A stretch of DNA of 37,428 nt from an uncultured Eubacteriales bacterium (GCA_902786355.1 CADABZ010000017.1:1-37428); one strand, 5' to 3'. Counted from the first letter of the stretch, positions 23,876-31,516 are shown. Notes: a model not told the origin generated them from the letters alone. Numbers and translations: made by a program.

Positions 23876-24734
23876 CGTTTTCACCTTCGCTTACTACATT
23901 AACGTCTTCAGGTACGGCATCTTTCACCTGCTCTGCAGCAGACTGTGCGTTGACTGTGACAACTTCTGCGATGTCGATCACGCTGCCGGCTGCCGAGTTT
24001 TCCGGTTCATCTGCAGTAACAACTGGTTCTGATTCAGCTGCAGTAACAACTGGTTCTGATTCTGGTTCCGGAGATACAGTAACGACTGGCTCCGGTTCCG
24101 GTTCCGGACGGGCAGGAATGATTGGCTCCGACTTAGGTTCCGGACGGGCAGGAATGATTGGCTCCGACTTAGGTTCCGGACGGGCAGGAGCATAGCTGCT
24201 CATTCTCTGCACAGAATCTGATTCCTTGATATCTATTACATAAGTGTCGAGTATCTTATCATGCCAGCCTCTGTTCTTTTCATCAATGATGATCCATATA
24301 AATCCAAGACCGAAAACACTTCCGGATGCACTTTTGACAAACCATTCTCTGAAGAGCATTTTCCAGAAGCCGACAGGCTTTCCGTCTTTTGACGATACGA
24401 CCTGAAGTCCAAGCACTGCTTTGCCTATCGTTTTTGATCTGGAATAGAATACCATCTGGATCGCAATATAAGCGATGACCAGAAGTGTTGCGATTATCAG
24501 CGTTGCCGCTATACCGCCGGAAGATAACGCGCTGTTATGTCCGAAGCCATATCCATATCCGTAGCCATAGCCATAACCGAAGCCGAATGGTGAAATCATC
24601 GAATATGAAGCTATCAGTACGGCTATTACAATGCCATACATGATCGCTGCAACAACCGGAACTATGGCATCTATGCAATATGCACCGAATCTTTTGCCCT
24701 CAGAGGCAAGTTTCATGATTTTTTTCTCTTTCAT
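23868..24734 (-). CDS. RDD-domain membrane protein with repetitive Pro/Glu-rich tail
   Basis: RDD proteins are small membrane proteins of mostly unknown role, some of them ion or osmolyte transporters. Residues about 10-168 hold the domain: KRFGAYCIDAIVP (Arg15, Asp22), a second membrane segment (GGIAATLIIATLLVIAYIAIQ), then KTIGKAVLGLQVVSSKDGKP and GWHDKILDTYVI. A loop between membrane segments carries an alternating Gly-Tyr run at 51-65. The tail from about 183 is made of 12-residue units (ARPEPKSEPIIP) and EPVVT-rich variants, likely cytoplasmic and disordered. The next gene overlaps its last codons. The first ATG (24734) is used; an ATG at 24716 is also possible. Confidence 0.87.
   Translation of the reverse strand: MKEKKIMKLASEGKRFGAYCIDAIVPVVAAIMYGIVIAVLIASYSMISPFGFGYGYGYGYGYGFGHNSALSSGGIAATLIIATLLVIAYIAIQMVFYSRSKTIGKAVLGLQVVSSKDGKPVGFWKMLFREWFVKSASGSVFGLGFIWIIIDEKNRGWHDKILDTYVIDIKESDSVQRMSSYAPARPEPKSEPIIPARPEPKSEPIIPARPEPEPEPVVTVSPEPESEPVVTAAESEPVVTADEPENSAAGSVIDIAEVVTVNAQSAAEQVKDAVPEDVNVVSEGENDE
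24100..24190. repeat. 36-bp tandem repeat within the RDD gene
   Basis: Two identical 36-base units (24100-24135 and 24136-24171) and about half of a third encode the 12-residue tail units. Identity at DNA level points to recent slippage duplication rather than old protein-level repetition. Diverged units continue toward 24000. Confidence 0.9.
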
Positions 24735-24796
24735 CTTCTATTCTCTTCCGCAGGGAACAACCGCCCTCCAGAAGCCTTTCTGTTAATTTAAACAAC

Positions 24797-24805
24797 ATTA
24801 TAGCA
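24797..24805 (-). promoter_or_regulatory. Extended -10 promoter for the RDD/PyrK-like pair
   Basis: On the minus strand TGC-TATAAT forms an extended -10 with a perfect hexamer (complement of 24797-24802) about 60 bases before the RDD start. The -35 region is poor. Confidence 0.6.
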
Positions 24806-24856
24806 CACTATTGACCGATTTTTTGTATAAAAGTCATACAATGTCTATCGCAGCAA

Positions 24857-24884
24857 ACGCCCGCTTTATTATATAAGCGGGCGT
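24857..24884 (-). terminator. Terminator of the iscRSU operon
   Basis: ACGCCCGCTT (24857-24866) pairs with AAGCGGGCGT (24875-24884), a perfect 10-bp stem 53 bases past the iscU stop. The T tract on the minus strand is short. Confidence 0.75.
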
Positions 24885-24937
24885 CCTGATTATATATCGA
24901 TTATTGTTATAGCAGATTACAGCTATATTGAAATTAC

Positions 24938-25357
24938 TTAATCTTCATGAGGTTCGAAGCCGACAAGGCTCTCCGGCATCTCTCTTCCGCTTCTTGTATA
25001 GTAATCGACCAGAGCAGCTTTGATAGCATCCTCAGCAAGGACAGAACAGTGGATCTTTCTTGCCGGAAGACCGTCAAGTGCCTCAACTACCGCTTTATTG
25101 GTAAGCTCAAGAGCTTCCTCAAGGCTCTTTCCCTTGATCAGCTCAGTTGCCATTGAGCTTGTAGCGATAGCGCTTCCGCAGCCGAAAGTCTTGAACTTGA
25201 CATCAGCGATTTTATCGTCTTCTACCTTGAGATACATCTTCATGATGTCTCCGCAGAGAGGATTTCCTACTTCGCCAATTCCGTCTGCATCCTCGATAAC
25301 ACCTACATTGCGAGGATGTTCAAAATGATCCATTACTTTATCTGTATAGAGTGACAT
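24938..25357 (-). CDS. iscU: Iron-sulfur cluster scaffold protein IscU
   Basis: IscU receives sulfur from IscS and assembles [2Fe-2S] and [4Fe-4S] clusters. The 139 residues carry the three scaffold cysteines Cys35 (NPLCGD), Cys60 (KTFGCGSA) and Cys104 (KIHCSVLAE), plus the reactivity-tuning Asp37. The family is clear from the N-terminal YTDKVMDHFEHPRNVG. It lies 47 bases after iscS in iscRSU. No hscA/hscB chaperone genes follow, as is usual in Clostridia. Confidence 0.96.
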   Translation of the reverse strand: MSLYTDKVMDHFEHPRNVGVIEDADGIGEVGNPLCGDIMKMYLKVEDDKIADVKFKTFGCGSAIATSSMATELIKGKSLEEALELTNKAVVEALDGLPARKIHCSVLAEDAIKAALVDYYTRSGREMPESLVGFEPHED

Positions 25358-25404
25358 GTTATATCTCCTTTCATTTCCCTGCTTATTTATTCTGAAGCTT
25401 TATA

Positions 25405-26607
25405 TTACATATGCTCCGGTATGCAGTGTTCTCTCTTGCCGTTTTCCAGATCTTCCCAGTATGGTGACATCGATCTGTAATACTCGACTACGCTGTGTAC
25501 TTTCTCAATGATGTAGTCGATCTGCTCTTCTGTATTGTCTATATCAAGGCTGAATCTGAGTGAGCCGTGTGCAGCCTCAACAGGCACTCCCATTCCCGTA
25601 AGTACATGTGAAGGATCGAGTGATTCACTGGTGCAGGCAGAGCCCGATGAGCATTCGATGCCATACATATCCAGATGAAGCAGGAGGCTCTCACCTTCAA
25701 CTCCCTCGAAGGACCAGTTGACGTTTCCAGGAAGTCTGTGCACCGGATCTCCATTCAGCTGAGAATAAGGAATGTCCTTAAGACCTTCTATAAGTCTGTC
25801 TCTGAGCTTTCTTACATAGGACATATTAGTCTCGATATTGTCGCAGCCTTCCTTCAGAGCTGCAGCCATGGCAGCTATTCCAGGAACATTGACAGTGCCG
25901 GCTCTCTTGCCTCTCTCCTGTGCACCGCCTTCGATGACGTTGACAAGTCTGATTCCGTTTCTTGCATACAGGATACCGACGCCCTTAGGTCCGTGGAATT
26001 TGTGGCCGGACATTGAAAGCATGTCTATATTCATTGCCTGTACATCTATAGGAAGATGAGCTGCGGCCTGAACTGCATCAGTGTGAAAAAGAACTCCCTT
26101 CTCCTTGCAGATCGCGCCTATCTCAGGGATCGGCTGTATAGCACCCATCTCATTGTTGGCAAACATGACCGATACAAGTGCTGTATCTTCTCTGATAGCA
26201 TCCTCAACGTCTTTAACATCTACGATACCGTTGCTCTGCGGCTTGAGATAAGTGACTTCAAAACCTTCTTTTTCAAGCTTGGCCATGGTATGCAGAATAG
26301 CGTGATGCTCGATGTTGAGAGTTATGAGATGTTTTTTGCCTTTTCTGGCAAGACCTCTGGCAGCACTCAGAAGCGCCTGGTTATCTGCTTCGGATCCGCC
26401 TGAAGTAAAATAGATCTCATTCGCATTCTTGGCATTGATGCATCCTGCAACGATAGCTCTGGCCTCGTCGAGCACCTCCTGTGTGCGCTGTCCGTCGCTG
26501 TGCAGACTGTTAGGGTTGCCGTTGTAATTGTCAAGACATTCGATCAGTTTGTCTCTTGCTGTCTTGCTGAGATAAGTAGTAGCTGCATTGTCCGCATAAA
26601 CTTTCAT
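25405..26607 (-). CDS. iscS: Cysteine desulfurase IscS/NifS
   Basis: This PLP enzyme takes sulfur from cysteine and passes it to IscU as a persulfide. The 400-residue protein has the PLP lysine Lys203 in MSGHKFHGPKG, the cofactor contacts TSGGSEADNQA and IEHHAIL, and the mobile active-site Cys325 in CSSGSACTS. It sits between iscR (27 bases) and iscU (47 bases). The C-terminal tail is short compared with proteobacterial IscS. It probably also serves tRNA thiolation, but no mnmA or thiI lies beside it. Confidence 0.96.
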   Translation of the reverse strand: MKVYADNAATTYLSKTARDKLIECLDNYNGNPNSLHSDGQRTQEVLDEARAIVAGCINAKNANEIYFTSGGSEADNQALLSAARGLARKGKKHLITLNIEHHAILHTMAKLEKEGFEVTYLKPQSNGIVDVKDVEDAIREDTALVSVMFANNEMGAIQPIPEIGAICKEKGVLFHTDAVQAAAHLPIDVQAMNIDMLSMSGHKFHGPKGVGILYARNGIRLVNVIEGGAQERGKRAGTVNVPGIAAMAAALKEGCDNIETNMSYVRKLRDRLIEGLKDIPYSQLNGDPVHRLPGNVNWSFEGVEGESLLLHLDMYGIECSSGSACTSESLDPSHVLTGMGVPVEAAHGSLRFSLDIDNTEEQIDYIIEKVHSVVEYYRSMSPYWEDLENGKREHCIPEHM

Positions 26608-26634
26608 CTTCTTCTATCCTCCGGATGGGTTTAT

Positions 26635-27090
26635 TTACTGATCTGAATCACAATGATCACAGTAATCTCCAAGCATTTTCTTACGATTGCCGGTAATAAT
26701 GTCCTGAAGCGTTATAGTGCTCAGATACTTGTCGATAACATAGTCAAGCCCGGCCCACAGCGGCAGAGTACTGCAGGTAGCTGCCTTCTCACACTGAACA
26801 CCATCCTGCATGATGCAGTTGACCGGCGCCAGTGTTCCTTCAGTAAGAAGCAGTATCTCGCTGATATTGTAATCAGCCGGATCTCTTGCAAGCCGGTATC
26901 CTCCGTTCTTGCCTCTCAGGCTCTGAAGCATACCGCCCTTATTCAGAATGGATATGATGCTCTCCAGGTATTTCATCGAGAGGTGCTCTCTCTCAGCTAT
27001 ATCTGAAAGCGATACAAAACCTCCATCTGAAAGCTTTGCCAGATCCACCATTACCGTAAGGGCATATCTGCCCTTGGTCGAAACCATCAT
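26635..27090 (-). CDS. iscR: Rrf2-family iron-sulfur regulator IscR
   Basis: IscR senses the cellular iron-sulfur supply through its own cluster and usually represses iscRSU. The 151 residues begin with the winged-helix signature MVSTKGRYALTVMVDLA, and the cluster cysteines are Cys92, Cys100 and Cys106, spaced slightly wider than the C-x5-C-x5-C of E. coli IscR. The tail ends in a CDHC pair. AGGAGG lies 9 bases before the ATG. A palindrome between -35 and -10 of its own promoter (27156-27174) is the likely binding site. Confidence 0.94.
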   Translation of the reverse strand: MMVSTKGRYALTVMVDLAKLSDGGFVSLSDIAEREHLSMKYLESIISILNKGGMLQSLRGKNGGYRLARDPADYNISEILLLTEGTLAPVNCIMQDGVQCEKAATCSTLPLWAGLDYVIDKYLSTITLQDIITGNRKKMLGDYCDHCDSDQ

Positions 27091-27154
27091 TTCAGATGCC
27101 CTCCTTTTGATCTCCTGTTAAACAGTAATTATCGGGTCTCTGACGGCCCAATAA

Positions 27155-27183
27155 ATCCTACCACCAAGGTAGGAATATGTCAA
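27155..27183 (-). promoter_or_regulatory. iscRSU promoter with palindromic operator
   Basis: On the minus strand a perfect -35 TTGACA (complement of 27178-27183) and a -10 TAGGAT (complement of 27155-27160) are 17 bases apart. Inside lies the perfect inverted repeat TCCTACC (27156-27162) / GGTAGGA (27168-27174) with a 5-base centre. Its position favours repression by steric block, most likely by IscR itself. Confidence 0.8.
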
Positions 27184-27261
27184 TATATCTGCGGATATAT
27201 GTGAAAAATTGTATTTATCGCGTACAATCCACAAAAGTAAACCTATATGGCCAGATCTTCC

Positions 27262-27290
27262 TTTACTGACCGGAGGTCTTCTAATATAAT
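27262..27290 (+). promoter_or_regulatory. Promoter of the Na/Pi cotransporter gene
   Basis: TTTACT (27262-27267) and a perfect TATAAT (27285-27290) are separated by exactly 17 bases. The spacer contains the dyad GACC-GGA-GGTC (27268-27278). Confidence 0.78.
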
Positions 27291-27366
27291 ATATTTGGTG
27301 TAAGTTCGGCAATTTCCGGTTTCATACAATCCTGATCAATGATCAGTCTGTTAAGGAGTTTTATAT

Positions 27367-29289
27367 ATGTCCATTTTTTACAGCATCATAGCTTTTCTGG
27401 GCGGTCTGTCCATGTTCCTCTACGGAATGAGAGTCATGGGAGACGGACTGAAAAGCTCTTCAGGCGGAGCGATGAAAAATGCTCTTGCGAAAGTCACCGG
27501 TAAGCCTGTTATGGGATTTATTCTGGGTATGCTTGTAGCCTGCATAATCCAGAGCTCAACAGCAACCATAGTCATCACTGTCGGTCTCGTAGGAGCTGGT
27601 TTTCTAACCTTTCACCAGTCCATCGGAATAGTTCTCGGTGCCAATGTAGGTACCGCAATTACAGCGCAGATAATAAGACTGATGGATGTCAGCTCAGGCA
27701 CAGACAGCCCCCTGTATTTCTTTAAAGCGGACAACCTGGCTCCTCTTGCCCTTACTATAGGCATCACACTTATCATGTTTGTAGGGACCAGCAGAGCCCG
27801 CAACGCCGGATCGATCGCCTGCGGCTTCGGAATTCTGTTCATGGGCCTCATCTATATGAGCAACGTAGTATCCGGATACGGCGAAGCACTCAGCGGCCTT
27901 CTGACTGCTTTCCAGAACAACTATCCGCTTGGTTTTCTCGCCGGAGTCCTCGTTACCTGTGTGGTCCAGAGTTCATCAGCTGTAGTAGGTATAATCCAGT
28001 CTATCGCAAGCTCGATCGGAGTCTCATTCAATGCAGTCTTCGCAGTCATAATAGGTGTCAACATCGGCGACTGCCTCACAACGTATCTTGTAAGCCGTAT
28101 CGGTGCAAAGCCTAATCAGAGAAGAACTGCAATGGTGCATGTTATCTACAACGTCTTCGCAGCTCTGCTCTGTATCCTCCTTGTCGTCATAGGAAGAACC
28201 ACAGGACTGATCAATGATGAATTGTGGACAATGACTCTTAATTCAGGCGGAGTCGCCAATATTCACGGCTGTTTCAGACTCATACCTGCTGTTGCGCTTC
28301 TCCCGCTGACTTCGTTATTTGAGAAGATCGCATGCACTATCGTCAAAGATGAGCCAGTCAACGCCGAGGATCAGAGTGCAATTGCGGCACTTGATGCTCT
28401 CGATGAGCGTTTCTTCGATACTCCTGCCATCGCCCTCAGTCAGGTCGAAAGTGTAGTGTTAGAGATGAGCGATATAGCTCTGCACAATTATGACGCATGT
28501 GTAAGACAGATGTATGAGTATGATCCGAAACGCACTCAGAGGATCAATGAGAGAGAGAATCTTCTGGACAGCATGACAGACGCAGCCAACAAATACATAG
28601 TCTCTCTCTCACCTCATGTTATTTCGGAAAGTGATACCCGTATGCAGAATGCTCTGCTCAAGGCTCTCATCTGCTATGAGAGAATCGGCGATTTGGCTGT
28701 TAATATATCTGAAGAGATCGAACTCATACATGCAAGCAACTATCAGTTTTCGCCAAACGCCATGGCTGAGCTGCGTATTGCATTTGATGCCATATATGAG
28801 ATCCTTGATATCACAACCAGAGCTTACAAAACCAAGGACGCTGCCCTGGCAGCTCAGGTAGAGCCTCTCGAAGAGGTCATTGACGATCTGATCGAAGACA
28901 TGAACGCCAGACATGTCTACAGGATGGTCAACCAGCTGTGCGATGCAGTCAACGGCATCTATTATCAGGCAATTCTGACTAATATCGAGCATATATCGGA
29001 CAAGTGCAGCGACATAGCAGTCTATATACTCGAAGATACCAATCCTGACATCTTCGGAAAAGAGCATTCATATGTCCATGAGCTTCATCATTCCAACAAC
29101 AAGGAGTACATGCAGGCATATCAGAGAGACTACGACAAATACTTCAGCGCCCTCAATGCTGTATCCGTCACAGACAGAGTCCCGGAACAGGAAAGGCCTG
29201 ACTACGGCGAAAAGACCGTCAGCAGATCCAGACCGGGCGTAAAGCTCAGATCATCACGCAGAAAGAATGAATCCCCGGATAAGCAATAG
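27367..29289 (+). CDS. Na+/phosphate cotransporter, NptA/PNaS type with PhoU-like C-terminal domain
   Basis: This 640-residue membrane protein imports phosphate, probably with Na+. The two inverted halves show the paired family motifs: IIQSSTATIV (Gln62 onward) and VVQSSSAVVG near 200, each with downstream GANVGTAIT / GVNIGDCLTTY. From about 355 to 560 the chain is helical and charged, resembling two PhoU-like bundles that probably regulate transport. The tail is basic. AAGGAG precedes the ATG. It stands alone between iscR (divergent) and a terminator. Confidence 0.93.
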   Translation: MSIFYSIIAFLGGLSMFLYGMRVMGDGLKSSSGGAMKNALAKVTGKPVMGFILGMLVACIIQSSTATIVITVGLVGAGFLTFHQSIGIVLGANVGTAITAQIIRLMDVSSGTDSPLYFFKADNLAPLALTIGITLIMFVGTSRARNAGSIACGFGILFMGLIYMSNVVSGYGEALSGLLTAFQNNYPLGFLAGVLVTCVVQSSSAVVGIIQSIASSIGVSFNAVFAVIIGVNIGDCLTTYLVSRIGAKPNQRRTAMVHVIYNVFAALLCILLVVIGRTTGLINDELWTMTLNSGGVANIHGCFRLIPAVALLPLTSLFEKIACTIVKDEPVNAEDQSAIAALDALDERFFDTPAIALSQVESVVLEMSDIALHNYDACVRQMYEYDPKRTQRINERENLLDSMTDAANKYIVSLSPHVISESDTRMQNALLKALICYERIGDLAVNISEEIELIHASNYQFSPNAMAELRIAFDAIYEILDITTRAYKTKDAALAAQVEPLEEVIDDLIEDMNARHVYRMVNQLCDAVNGIYYQAILTNIEHISDKCSDIAVYILEDTNPDIFGKEHSYVHELHHSNNKEYMQAYQRDYDKYFSALNAVSVTDRVPEQERPDYGEKTVSRSRPGVKLRSSRRKNESPDKQ

Positions 29290-29302
29290 CAGACCATATA
29301 CA

Positions 29303-29332
29303 AAAAGACGTGCTTCACACAGCACGTCTTTT
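29303..29332. terminator. Bidirectional terminator between the phosphate transporter and potD-like gene
   Basis: AAAAGACGTGCT (29303-29314) and AGCACGTCTTTT (29321-29332) form a perfect 12-bp stem with a 6-base loop. Confidence 0.93.
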
Positions 29333-29382
29333 CATATGAGCAGTTTAGAGTTATTGATTATTGGTTCATCGCGGATCTGCGA

Positions 29383-30447
29383 TTATTTGGATTTTACTTC
29401 TTTCCAGTACTTGCTGTAGAGATCAGTGATCTCAGGTTCGAGCATTCTGAGCGACTCGCATCTTGAAAGAGTTTCCTCTGAAGGGAATATAGCTTCCTCT
29501 GCAGCTGCCTCCTCATCGATGAGCTCAAGGGCAGCTTCATTAGGTGTCGTGTAGTAGAGATAATCAAAGTTCTTGGCTGCAACCTCTGCCTTGCACAGGT
29601 AATTGATCCATGCCTCTGCGTTTTCTTTGTTGGCGGCTCCCTTAGGAACTACCCATGAATCTATGAAGAACTCAGTTCCTTCCTTAGGTACGACAAATTC
29701 AACATCTTCATTAAGATCCTTGGTGTACTGATATTCACCGTTCCAGACTACGCCTACAGCCGCTGAACCGTCAGCAAGAAGGTCTCTTGCTGAGTCGTTG
29801 GCATATTTATATACAAGCGGCTTCTGTGTGATAAGATCCTGCGAAGCTTTTTTGATCTCCTCTTCGTCTGTCGAATTGAGCGAGCTTCCGTTTTTTCTCA
29901 GGCTGATCATGAACGCATCTCTGACGCTGTCAGGCATGACTATCTGCTGAGAGAATTTCTCATTCCAGAGGTCTTCCCATGAATCGATCTTCTCGTCGCC
30001 TACCATCTTGGTATTGTACAGGATCCCGGCAACACCAGCCTGATAAGGCACTGAATACTCGTGTCCCGGGTCGAAAATGTCTGTCTTCTCAAGATATCCG
30101 GCTCCGATGTTCTTTATGTCAGGAATATTATCATAGTTGAGTTTATCGAGAAGTCCGTCTGCAATGAGGCGTTCTATCATATAGTCAGAAGTGCAGATGC
30201 AGTCATATTCTGTAGCTCCGTTCTCAAGAACAGTATACATCTCTTCTGCAGTATCATAAGTATCGATAACGACATGGATACCCGTCTCATTCTCAAAGTC
30301 TTCTGCTACCGACGGATCAAAATAATCGCCGTAGCTGTAGACATAGACCTCTCCATTCGAGCCTGCTCTGCAGGCAGTGAAAAGCATAAGTACCAGAGTT
30401 GTGCTCAGGACAAGGAACATAACTTTAGCAAATGTGTTTTTCTTCAT
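29383..30447 (-). CDS. potD: PotD-like polyamine-binding lipoprotein
   Basis: This is the extracytoplasmic binding protein of a spermidine/putrescine ABC importer. The 354 residues start with a lipoprotein signal ending at Cys26 (MLFTACRAG; the -3 Phe is atypical), then the PotD pattern: YVYSYGDYFDPSVAEDFENETGI, YDCICTSDYMIERLI, VPYQAGVAGILYNT and a C-terminal lobe with EAWINYLC. No potA, potB or potC is near, so the importer must be encoded elsewhere or this is an orphan receptor. GGAGGG precedes the ATG. It may be co-transcribed with the gene upstream, 55 bases away. Confidence 0.9.
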   Translation of the reverse strand: MKKNTFAKVMFLVLSTTLVLMLFTACRAGSNGEVYVYSYGDYFDPSVAEDFENETGIHVVIDTYDTAEEMYTVLENGATEYDCICTSDYMIERLIADGLLDKLNYDNIPDIKNIGAGYLEKTDIFDPGHEYSVPYQAGVAGILYNTKMVGDEKIDSWEDLWNEKFSQQIVMPDSVRDAFMISLRKNGSSLNSTDEEEIKKASQDLITQKPLVYKYANDSARDLLADGSAAVGVVWNGEYQYTKDLNEDVEFVVPKEGTEFFIDSWVVPKGAANKENAEAWINYLCKAEVAAKNFDYLYYTTPNEAALELIDEEAAAEEAIFPSEETLSRCESLRMLEPEITDLYSKYWKEVKSK

Positions 30448-30502
30448 TTTCAGTCCCTCCGTATCAGTTGCTATCTGCGTGTTACGCGTGCATTACCTTC
30501 TC

Positions 30503-30820
30503 TCAGAAGTCTTCTTTCCACTGAAATTCAGTCAGATCCACCCTGTAATCATCACTGACTCTGACGCCGTCTGCCTCAAGCCTTTCCTTCTGGACATTGA
30601 TGCCGCCGAAAGCAAATCTTCCTGTCAGCCTGCCCTGTGAATTGACGACCTTGTAGCAGGGATAGCGTTCCGGATCAGGATTGATGTGAAGATAGTTACC
30701 GACTGCCCTGGCAAGGCCCGGATTTCCGATCCATCTGGCTATCTGGCCATATGTAACGACTTTGCCTTCAGGTATCATAACGAGATATTCGCATATAGCA
30801 GCCATCAGGTCTTCTTTCAC
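30503..30820 (-). CDS. MGMT/ATL-family DNA-binding protein with variant active site
   Basis: The 105-residue chain is the DNA-binding domain of O6-alkylguanine-DNA alkyltransferases without the N-terminal domain, a layout shared with alkyltransferase-like (ATL) proteins. The helix-turn-helix region (PEGKVVTYGQIARWIGNPGLARAVGNYL) is clear. The active-site motif reads PCYKVVNSQG: the acceptor Cys is kept but the usual PCHRVV has Tyr and Lys. It could repair alkylated bases or flag them for excision. The start is GTG at 30820 with GGGGGAG just before it; an out-of-frame ATG-TGA overlaps. Confidence 0.85.
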   Translation of the reverse strand: MKEDLMAAICEYLVMIPEGKVVTYGQIARWIGNPGLARAVGNYLHINPDPERYPCYKVVNSQGRLTGRFAFGGINVQKERLEADGVRVSDDYRVDLTEFQWKEDF

Positions 30821-30868
30821 ATTCTCCCCCTGCAGATTATCAATCGTATCCTTTCAGAGTCGAAGTTA

Positions 30869-30896
30869 AGTATATCATATATAAGTCATGTAACAA
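30869..30896 (-). promoter_or_regulatory. Promoter of the MGMT-like/potD unit
   Basis: On the minus strand TTGTTA (complement of 30891-30896) and an extended -10 TGA-TATACT (hexamer complement of 30869-30874) are 16 bases apart. Confidence 0.7.
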
Positions 30897-30924
30897 TGAA
30901 TTATTTATATGAAAATCAAAACAA

Positions 30925-30949
30925 GAAAAAACCCCGCTCACAGCGAGGT
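30925..30949 (-). terminator. Terminator of the tRNA operon
   Basis: On the minus strand ACCTCGCT-GTG-AGCGGGGT (30931-30949) forms an 8-bp stem followed by a run of T residues, 8 bases after the tRNA-Cys CCA. Confidence 0.9.
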
Positions 30950-30956
30950 GTTGAGT

Positions 30957-31030
30957 TGGAGGCGACACCCGGATTTGAACCGGGGATCAGAGTTTTGCAG
31001 ACTCGTGCCTTACCACTTGGCTATGTCGCC
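30957..31030 (-). tRNA. tRNA-Cys (GCA)
   Basis: The cloverleaf has acceptor GGCGACA/TGTCGCC, anticodon loop CTGCAAA with GCA, and the U73 discriminator expected for tRNA-Cys. CCA is encoded (30957-30959). It is the last tRNA of the operon. Confidence 0.96.
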
Positions 31031-31057
31031 GCATTACACATATCATGGTGTAAACAT

Positions 31058-31088
31058 CGATAAAGGGATTCATAGAATCCCTTTATCG
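31058..31088. repeat. Perfect 14-bp hairpin between tRNA-Gln and tRNA-Cys
   Basis: CGATAAAGGGATTC (31058-31071) and GAATCCCTTTATCG (31075-31088) close on the 3-base loop ATA. A smaller hairpin (TTACAC/GTGTAA, 31034-31053) lies just beside it. No T tract follows on the minus strand, so a processing signal is likelier than a terminator. Confidence 0.85.
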
Positions 31089-31091
31089 TCT

Positions 31092-31166
31092 TGGCTAGGG
31101 TAGCAGGATTCGAACCTGCGAATGACGGAATCAGAATCCGTTGCCTTACCGCTTGGCTATACCCCA
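31092..31166 (-). tRNA. tRNA-Gln (CTG)
   Basis: Acceptor TGGGGTA pairs with TACCCTA, giving the U1-A72 pair typical of tRNA-Gln. The anticodon loop TTCTGAT reads CTG, for the codon CAG. CCA is encoded (31092-31094). Confidence 0.95.
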
Positions 31167-31215
31167 TCAGCAATGTTATTGTAACACAATGCGGTCTGTG
31201 TATCAAAGAAAATTT

Positions 31216-31292
31216 TGGGGTGGATGGTGGGATTCGAACCCACGAATACTGGAGCCACAACCCAGGGTCTTAACCACTTGACGACACCCACC
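31216..31292 (-). tRNA. tRNA-His (GTG)
   Basis: The anticodon loop TTGTGGC reads GTG. The extra 5' G (position -1, base 31292) and the C73 discriminator expected for tRNA-His are both visible. The acceptor is GTGGGTG/CATCCAC, and CCA is encoded (31216-31218). Confidence 0.95.
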
Positions 31293-31358
31293 ACATATAA
31301 TTTTCACTGACTGCTGAATTGCAGTCTGATCAGCTGATACATGAGCTGACATAAAAAA

Positions 31359-31435
31359 TGGCGACCGGGAACGGGCTCGAACCGTCGACCTCCAGCGTGA
31401 CAGGCTGGCATTCTAACCAGCTGAACTACCCGGCC
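31359..31435 (-). tRNA. tRNA-Asp (GTC)
   Basis: Acceptor GGCCGGG pairs with CCCGGTC, the anticodon stem is CCAGC/GCTGG, and the loop CTGTCAC reads GTC. The discriminator is G, as expected for Asp. CCA is encoded (31359-31361). Confidence 0.96.
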
Positions 31436-31440
31436 GCGTA

Positions 31441-31516
31441 TGGTGGGCGCAATAGGGCTCGAACCTATGACCCCCTGCTTGTAAGGCAGGTGCTCTCCCA
31501 GCTGAGCTATGCGCCC
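31441..31516 (-). tRNA. tRNA-Val (TAC)
   Basis: Acceptor GGGCGCA pairs with TGCGCCC, the anticodon stem is CCTGC/GCAGG, and the loop CTTACAA reads TAC. CCA is encoded (31441-31443). Confidence 0.96.

Noticed and set aside
24100-24190. Tandem repeats as a possible CRISPR array
   Set aside because: Units are directly abutting with no spacers and stay in frame within the RDD gene.
31021-31260. Open frames across the tRNA cluster (also 30686-31103 and 31413-31658)
   Set aside because: They run through tRNA genes whose cloverleafs are complete; such frames are common artefacts.
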